NCBI GenBank assembly: GCA_947624575.1
Contig: CANQKY010000001.1
Coordinates: 68,964 to 132,963 of the forward strand
Source of the DNA: an uncultured Clostridia bacterium
Lineage (GTDB): Bacteria; Bacillota; Clostridia; Oscillospirales; Ruminococcaceae
Length of the DNA: 64,000 nt
Direction of reading: 5' to 3'
This document shows positions 58,938 to 64,000 of the stretch, in pieces (the first letter of the stretch is position 1; each line of letters starts with the position of its first letter). The notes beneath the pieces were generated by a model that was given only the letters and a program-made list of their open reading frames with translations, did not search any database and had not been told where the DNA came from. The translations under genes were made by a program, and so were the position numbers.

Positions 58938-61646
58938 TTAGCGATCCAGCCCGACCGCAATACGGAGAATTTTGAGCGCGTCGGTTACATCAATTTTGCC
59001 CGAGTGATCCAGATCGGCAGTCTGTGTCTCACCGTCGGTGGGCGTTTTCAGCCCGACCGCCGCCCGCAGTGCTTCCAAGGCGTCGGTGACGGTCACTTCA
59101 TCGTTGCCGTCCAGGTCGCCCGCCTGCCGCTCTTTGAGCCCTGCGACCGCGTCCTTTACCGCCTGCGCCATTGCGTCCACCTCTGCCTGACGGTCAGAGA
59201 GCAGCCCGTACTCCACCGCCGCAACCGCCGCTTCCAGTGCGTCTGCGGTGGCTTTGGTGTAATAGGTCAGATCGTTCGGCACCGTTTGCAGCGCCTCGTC
59301 CACGGCGGTGTAATCGGCAGGATCGTGAAGCGGGTCTACGCCGGTAAACCGCTTGACCGCTTCATATACGGTGCGCACCAGCGAGTCCTCCGCCCGCGCC
59401 GTCACCCCGCCCATCTCGGCGGTTTCGCCGTCTCCAAACACCTTGATGTCCTGTCCCGACCACCAGCTCATCACGCCGCCGCAGCCCTTTTCGACCGCCA
59501 GCGCCACCTTATCCTGAAGCAGATAAGCGCCGTTGTAGTAATAGGGGTAGATGTTGCCTTTGTCGTCCGGCATCTCGATGACGTTCAGCCCCTTGGGGAA
59601 AGTCTCGTCGCCGTTTTGTTTCTTATAGTACTGATACAGCCCCGAGAAGGTCGCCGCAGGCTGACCGTCCGGCTTGCCGAAATAGGGCAGACCGATCCAG
59701 ATTTTATTGGCGGCGCAGCCCCTGTTCGTGCAGTCTTTGATGATCGAGAGCAGCCGGTTATAGGGGATCTGCGACCTGCCCGAGTTGCCTACCTTCACGA
59801 TATTGGTGTAGGACATATAGCTGACATAATCCAGAAAACGGAACTCAGTGCCGGTGAGATAGGTGCTGAACGGACTGAGGGTGCAGGAGAGCTTCAAGCC
59901 CGCCGCGTGCAGCTCGTCCGCCAGTGCTTTGAGCATCAGCCGGAAGGAGCGCAAGCTATCCGAACTTTCGGGATACTCCCAGTCCACGTCTACGCCGTAC
60001 ATACCGTATTGCAGAGCAAAGTCCGTGACGGCTTTGGCAAACTCGGTGCGGGTCGTCTCGTCCAAAAACGCGGTACACAGCCTCGCATTGTTGTGGGTCA
60101 GCGAGAACCACAGCCGCGTTTTCCCCTTTGCCAGATTGGTGCTCGCACCCTTGAGCGTTTCCACCCAGCCGTTCATCAGCGCCACAGCCTCGTCCGAGTC
60201 GGGCGAGTAGGTGATCGTTTCGCCCTTTTTCTTTGTGATGCCGAACTTGCCCGCCATATCAAAGGTATAATTGCCGATCATAATGAGGTCGGTCATGCTG
60301 TTGAGCTGTTCCTTGGTATTTCGGAAGCCGTCCCAGCCCATCTCGTACCACTGGTGGCTGGCATAGCCCACATTCATAAAATCGGGGTTTTCGGTGCTCT
60401 TTTGATAATCCGCCGAGAAATCGGTGACAGACACTTCGGCGTTAAGGCTGTCGATCACCAGCCGCACCGATGTGGTTGTCACGTCTTCCGGCAGGATACA
60501 GCCGCGTTCCGGCTGGATATAGTCGTTGTCGTAGACATTCTCCCAGTTTTCACCGTTTAATACCTCGATATGGAATGTCTGAACCGCGCCGTCTGACGGC
60601 TCGGTGATCTTGACCCGATTGATCAGAGTCTCTTTTTCCAGATCCAACTGAAGAACGGCTCCCGGGTTGTTCGTTGTCCACTTTTGACCGGTAAAGATGG
60701 TAATGTCCTCCGGTTCGGCGGGCGCGTCCTCATAAAGCGCGGTGAATACGGCGCCGTCGGAAAGGTCGGCGCCCTGTATGGTTATCTGTGCGCTGTCGGA
60801 GAAGTCTGTGCCGTTATTCTGCCAGCGTTCAAACTTTTTGCCGTTTACCGCGTCCGCCGTCAGGGTGAGGACGGAATCCCGATGCATCTGCAAGGACGCT
60901 TCGGCGAAGCGGGCATAGCTTCTGCTGTCCAGTGCGTCATATGCGATAGAGGCATCTGCTTTCCCGCCGTTTTCGGTCGATACATGGATCGTCACTGTAT
61001 CCTTTTCGTCCATTTCCAGCTGCGTGTCAGCAGCACAGTAGCTGTAAATGGACGAAAATGTGACAGACTCATTTTGGATACTCAAGCTTTCTGCATAAAA
61101 TGTGACAGTCAGGAAATAGTCGGTGCCAGTCGGCTTGAAAACAGCCCCGTTTTGGACAAACGCGGAGTAGGGTACTCGATAAAAGTACGTGTAAGGCGTG
61201 TCCTCCGAAGGCGTCGCATAAGTCGTGACGATATCGGCACCGTATCCGTTTTCGTCTCCGGTAGAGATGCGAAACTCAAGATTCAGTACCTCTGCGACCT
61301 GCTTTGCCACGGTTTCGGAAGACGCTGTGACAGTGAAAGCAATCCCGTCGCCTCCCGTCATATCTTTGCCCGAAAGATGCAGCCACATCTTGTCCTGCCA
61401 GTACCCACTGCTCCAGCCGGAAAAATCTTGGGCGAAAGTGTAGGTAACACTTCCCTGCGTCGGGTCTGAGGTGATCTGATACACCGCCGCGCCGTTTTGA
61501 TATTGTCCTGTTGCGCCCTTCAGCGTTACCGGAGCAGAAGTTTCATCATGCAGCGTAACCATATCTGCCGCCATGGCCCCGAACGGGATCAGCATGGAAA
61601 AAGTCATCACAACCGCCAGCAGAACACTGCACCATCTTTTTTTCAT
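58938..61646 (-). CDS. secreted GH18 enzyme with dockerin repeats
   Basis: A 902-aa secreted protein. ATG 61646 gives a clear signal peptide (MKKRWCSVLLAVVMTFSMLIPFGAMA); the ORF track starts 36 codons earlier. Domains in order: an N-terminal beta-sandwich (to about 210), an InlB-type repeat (GGKADASIAY, GKKFERWQNNGTDFSDS), a discoidin-like region (TGQKWTTNNPGAVLQLDLEKE), a GH18 catalytic domain with GVDVDWEYP, a helical linker, and a C-terminal type I dockerin with two calcium loops (DLDGNDEVTVTDALEALRAAVGL and DLDHSGKIDVTDALKILRIAVGL). The dockerin predicts attachment to a cohesin scaffold or surface protein. Confidence 0.93.
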   Translation of the reverse strand: MKKRWCSVLLAVVMTFSMLIPFGAMAADMVTLHDETSAPVTLKGATGQYQNGAAVYQITSDPTQGSVTYTFAQDFSGWSSGYWQDKMWLHLSGKDMTGGDGIAFTVTASSETVAKQVAEVLNLEFRISTGDENGYGADIVTTYATPSEDTPYTYFYRVPYSAFVQNGAVFKPTGTDYFLTVTFYAESLSIQNESVTFSSIYSYCAADTQLEMDEKDTVTIHVSTENGGKADASIAYDALDSRSYARFAEASLQMHRDSVLTLTADAVNGKKFERWQNNGTDFSDSAQITIQGADLSDGAVFTALYEDAPAEPEDITIFTGQKWTTNNPGAVLQLDLEKETLINRVKITEPSDGAVQTFHIEVLNGENWENVYDNDYIQPERGCILPEDVTTTSVRLVIDSLNAEVSVTDFSADYQKSTENPDFMNVGYASHQWYEMGWDGFRNTKEQLNSMTDLIMIGNYTFDMAGKFGITKKKGETITYSPDSDEAVALMNGWVETLKGASTNLAKGKTRLWFSLTHNNARLCTAFLDETTRTEFAKAVTDFALQYGMYGVDVDWEYPESSDSLRSFRLMLKALADELHAAGLKLSCTLSPFSTYLTGTEFRFLDYVSYMSYTNIVKVGNSGRSQIPYNRLLSIIKDCTNRGCAANKIWIGLPYFGKPDGQPAATFSGLYQYYKKQNGDETFPKGLNVIEMPDDKGNIYPYYYNGAYLLQDKVALAVEKGCGGVMSWWSGQDIKVFGDGETAEMGGVTARAEDSLVRTVYEAVKRFTGVDPLHDPADYTAVDEALQTVPNDLTYYTKATADALEAAVAAVEYGLLSDRQAEVDAMAQAVKDAVAGLKERQAGDLDGNDEVTVTDALEALRAAVGLKTPTDGETQTADLDHSGKIDVTDALKILRIAVGLDR

Positions 61647-61829
61647 AACGCCTCTCCTTTTGATTTGCCGCGCATGATGACCGGTCAATAGGAAATGCGC
61701 GGAGCTGTTCTTCTTACTTGGTTGTATCATATCATGCCGACTCTGTAAAAACAAGACAAAGTCACAAAATATTTTGATTTTTTAACCGTGTTATCATGCG
61801 GCGTTCTGGCAGGTCAAATGCCGCGATGT

Positions 61830-62306
61830 TTACTCGCAGTAAAACCGCTCGGCGATCTTATCCGCCAGCTTGGCGGACACACCCTTTACATTGCGCAGCT
61901 CCCGCAGATCGGTGAATTTGCCGGCTCTTGCGCGAAACCGCAAAATTTCCTCGGCGGTGGATTGGGTCATGCCCTCCACGGTGAGCAGCGCCTCCAGGGA
62001 CGCGGTGTTGATGTTCTCACTTTCCGCAGGCAGGCTCGGCAGATCAAAGCCGGCATCGGAGGATACGGCGCGAGAGGACGCGGCAGTCTCTTTTTCGGAG
62101 GAAGTAGAGTCAGAGGCAGTTCGATCGGAGGCGGTGCTTTTTTCTGCGGCAGAGCTTTCCTCGGACCGTTCGGAGCCGATCATAGATACGTTTCCGTAAA
62201 TCGTGACGCCCGAAGGCTCGTTCTCCATATAGCCGAGGTTAAAGGCGATCAGACCGGTCAGGAAAACAAGAAAAAGGCATATCAGAATCCAGCCTTCTTT
62301 CTTCAT
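61830..62306 (-). CDS. ComEA-like DNA-binding helix-hairpin-helix protein
   Basis: A 158-aa protein with an N-terminal membrane anchor (WILICLFLVFLTGLIAFNLGY), a long Ser/Thr/Glu-rich linker and a C-terminal tandem helix-hairpin-helix (NINTASLEALLTVEGMTQSTAEEILRFRARAGKFTDLRELRNVKGVSAKLADKI). ComEA of Bacillus binds incoming DNA at the cell surface. No comEC lies beside it. Confidence 0.88.
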   Translation of the reverse strand: MKKEGWILICLFLVFLTGLIAFNLGYMENEPSGVTIYGNVSMIGSERSEESSAAEKSTASDRTASDSTSSEKETAASSRAVSSDAGFDLPSLPAESENINTASLEALLTVEGMTQSTAEEILRFRARAGKFTDLRELRNVKGVSAKLADKIAERFYCE

Positions 62307-62439
62307 CGCCCTGCCTCCTCCCGCCGTTTCGACATATTTCGACGGGATTATGATAGCATAAATCCACCTGCTTGTCTACCGGAATATGAAAAAACGGCGC
62401 CATTTTGGGGAATCACCGTTCAACCATGGCGCGATGATA

Positions 62440-63072
62440 CTATACATCTATTTCCACTTTCTTTGATCGGGAGATCTGTACGATCAGATTTCCGTCGATC
62501 ACGAGCTTTTCCCCTTCGGCACAGGCAACATGAAGACACTGGCGATATTCATAGTCATATCGGTCTCCCATATTCTTAAAGTATGTGCAGGCGCCGAGTG
62601 TGGTATCATGGTCGTTTTTGAATTTCATAATCGACCCACTTCCGTATATCCAGGTGAAATCAAAAGTCCCGACCGGAATGTCCTTGCCGATTATATAGGA
62701 GCCGCTCGGAAGCTGGTTTTTCTGAAGCTCAACGGGAGTGTACGGTTTCGGAGGCTTTGCGGTCTCACCCACGTATCTGCTGACGGCTGAGTCTGCCGAC
62801 AGCTGCAAAAGCCGGTCGCATTTGCCGGTGCCGGAACGCGCCTTGATGATCTTCTTTGCGCCGTCCCGATAGGTTACACTGAATGTTATAATCATGCCGT
62901 CGGGAACTTGACCGCCTTCCATCGCAATCACTTGGTTGTCAAATAACCCGCCATTGCCGAACGTCAATCCCCAATTGCTTTTGCTCTTGTAAAGCTGCGT
63001 GCGCTCCAAGATGATGACAGAGACGATGTCATCATAGGTGTGTCTGATTTTTGCCGTTTGCCTTGGTTTCAT
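62440..63072 (-). CDS. hypothetical protein with GSYxxGxDIPxG motif
   Basis: A 210-aa protein. ATG 63072 (MKPRQTAKIRHTYDD) has GGTGAT at a good distance; the ORF-track start is four codons upstream. The C-terminal half has LPSGSYIIGKDIPVGTFDFTWIYGSG, a motif known from small beta-domain proteins of unknown function, and KLVIDGNLIVQISRSK. The N-terminal half looks like a PH-type domain. Function unknown. Confidence 0.65.
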   Translation of the reverse strand: MKPRQTAKIRHTYDDIVSVIILERTQLYKSKSNWGLTFGNGGLFDNQVIAMEGGQVPDGMIITFSVTYRDGAKKIIKARSGTGKCDRLLQLSADSAVSRYVGETAKPPKPYTPVELQKNQLPSGSYIIGKDIPVGTFDFTWIYGSGSIMKFKNDHDTTLGACTYFKNMGDRYDYEYRQCLHVACAEGEKLVIDGNLIVQISRSKKVEIDV

Positions 63073-63084
63073 TCCAATCATCAC

Positions 63085-63419
63085 CTTTCAGCAGAAAGAG
63101 TTTTTATGCTGAAACAAAAATCCGTTGTTACATGACGGGTCAGGCTCATAATCACATATCGGGGATCATATGCCGGCGCGCCGTCGATTCCTTTTTCCGC
63201 TCAGTATCGTGTGCTCTTTGCATTTTATGAGGTCTGCTTACATTCTAATATACTTCTTCAGCGAATGCAAGGAGCAAATAGAAAATCGAATCCCTCTAAA
63301 AACAAGCACACACCTCAGTGTGAGTAGGAGGCTTCTCCCAAATATCACATTTTTATAAAAGACGCTCGACATAATATATGGGATATGGTATAAATAGAGC
63401 ATGAATGAAGGTGAAAACA
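63085..63419. other. 335-bp spacer, AT-rich, before a small-gene cluster
   Basis: No supported gene. A short inverted repeat CACACCTCAGTGTG lies near 63308-63321. The two short ORFs of the track here lack SD sequences. Base composition drops compared with the genes to the left, consistent with the edge of an accessory region. Confidence 0.5.
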
Positions 63420-63551
63420 ATGAAAGACATAACAAAAGCCTTGCAGGACTTGGCAAAAGCAGTGGAGAGTAACCAGATCGTGAAAACAGTAAAGGTTACA
63501 GTCACTCTACAAAAGCCAAAATCGAGCAAGGCTCAACCCAAGAGCAAATAA
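63420..63551 (+). CDS. small hypothetical basic protein, 43 aa
   Basis: Too short for the ORF track. ATG 63420 has GAAGGTG upstream. The sequence begins MKDITKALQDLAKAVESNQ and ends in a lysine-rich tail. A helical N-terminus and strand-rich middle (VKTVKVTVTLQKPK) can be seen. No family recognised; similar small genes lead clusters in integrative and plasmid elements. Confidence 0.5.
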   Translation: MKDITKALQDLAKAVESNQIVKTVKVTVTLQKPKSSKAQPKSK

Positions 63552-63638
63552 GCTCATAGGCAGGGACGGGGCGCAAGCCCCTTCCCGTAAGCCCTATTAT
63601 ACTATAGATTATTTTAGATTTCAATAGGAGGTATTATC

Positions 63639-63806
63639 ATGACTGTTTCAAAAGGCGAAAACATTTATGCAATCAAAGAACACACGGAAAAATGGACGGC
63701 AACAAGAAAAAACGGCGATCTTACGGTGTGCATTGATATACCGAAAGATTTGTGCCAAACAGAAAGCGATCTAAAGGAATACATTTTATCGAATGACTTA
63801 TTCTAG
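63639..63806 (+). CDS. small hypothetical protein, 55 aa
   Basis: Not in the ORF track. ATG 63639 has AATAGGAGG seven bases upstream. It starts MTVSKGENIYAIKEHTEKWTATRK and includes DLTVCIDIPKDLC. Its 3' end overlaps the next gene by 14 bases. No function can be assigned. Confidence 0.6.
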   Translation: MTVSKGENIYAIKEHTEKWTATRKNGDLTVCIDIPKDLCQTESDLKEYILSNDLF

Positions 63807-63933
63807 CAGAGCCTTTACGAACAGAAAAAAGAAAACCCTGCAAGAGAGATACGCGGAAAAGTACAAAAAGAGATGTTCCAATCATCGCTATGCCAGCGAA
63901 TGTGAGTGCACTCATAAAAAGGAGGGCGCTTAA
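63793..63933 (+). CDS. small basic hypothetical protein, 46 aa
   Basis: ATG 63793 lies inside the end of the preceding gene and the frame runs to a TAA at 63931-63933. The peptide is very basic (RKKKTLQERYAEKYKKR) with two Cys in a CEC motif near the end. It overlaps upstream and abuts the next ATG (TAAATG), so the genes are coupled. No family recognised. Confidence 0.5.
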   Translation: MTYSSRAFTNRKKKTLQERYAEKYKKRCSNHRYASECECTHKKEGA

Positions 63934-64000
63934 ATGGGAACGCGTTATAAAGGCGGTGCCAGTCATTATCATTCCATTACTGAATACCTTCCCGCGCTTA
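63934..64000 (+). CDS. start of a gene truncated by the window edge
   Basis: ATG 63934 follows the previous stop directly, and AAGGAGG (63919-63925) lies eight bases upstream. The 22 visible codons (MGTRYKGGASHYHSITEYLP) remain open to the window end. Product cannot be named from this length. Confidence 0.55.
   Translation, partial: MGTRYKGGASHYHSITEYLPAL

Noticed and set aside
59004-60560. 518-aa plus-strand ORF inside the dockerin GH18 gene
   Set aside because: Antisense of a clear multidomain secreted enzyme; no start signals.

Overview
The window reads as a chromosomal segment of a spore-forming member of the Clostridia, most likely an Oscillospiraceae/Ruminococcaceae-type gut organism. 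The pointers are a SCIFF peptide with its radical SAM maturase, a SpoIIM-like protein, a dockerin-tailed GH18 enzyme, a TIGR04086-like protein beside yajC, and strong AGGAGG ribosome binding sites. Base composition splits the window. About 1-20.7 kb is mostly very AT-rich, 21-35 kb is intermediate, and 35.5-63 kb is GC-rich ordinary chromosome.

Region 1 (1-20.7 kb) is an accessory biosynthetic locus. An AgrD-like autoinducer precursor lies convergent to an AgrA-like LytTR regulator and an XRE regulator, and an IS3-family element has jumped into the hairpin between them. An RHS/YD-repeat protein follows. The core comes next: an adenylation-carrier protein, a PanD aspartate decarboxylase, a free carrier protein, a SPASM radical SAM enzyme, a small precursor-like peptide (double-glycine-type leader, hydrophobic helix, zinc-ribbon-like CPxC pairs), two membrane proteins (one LspA-like), a PqqD-like protein, a B12-binding radical SAM enzyme, a SPASM protein without the radical SAM cysteines fused to a BtrH-like domain, a C39-peptidase ABC exporter, a second ABC exporter and a second BtrH-like protein. 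A strong terminator closes the run. My reading is that beta-alanine made by PanD is activated by the A domain, held on carrier proteins and transferred by BtrH-type acyltransferases, probably onto a radical-SAM-modified exported peptide, under agr-type quorum control. I know of no described system with this combination, and the product is inferred.

Region 2 (20.7-35.4 kb) is the right part of an integrative mobile element. It has sigma-like and HTH_16-like genes, a long leftward operon (PcfJ-like, PcfK-like, CHC2 primase-like, Rad52-like candidate, RecD2-like helicase, YqaJ-type exonuclease and small unknowns) behind a strong promoter and a structured leader, then xis and int. The element ends at a tRNA-Arg(CCU) gene: the host copy is cut after its anticodon arm and a complete divergent tRNA-Arg(CCU) lies just inside the element. 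No left end is visible, so region 1 is probably cargo of the same element.

Region 3 (35.5-63 kb) is core chromosome. It begins with an ArgR-controlled argGHCJBDF operon with two good ARG boxes. It continues with a YcxB-like protein, an AEC transporter, a GNAT, a Dabb protein, tRNA-Gly, a YesL-like protein, SpoIIM-like protein, proC-purC, the SCIFF system, yajC, a CPBP protease, a GH18 protein, a PH-domain pair, a zinc-ribbon protein, a Gfo/Idh/MocA oxidoreductase, the dockerin-tailed GH18 and a ComEA-like protein. From about 63.4 kb small compact genes suggest the start of another accessory region.
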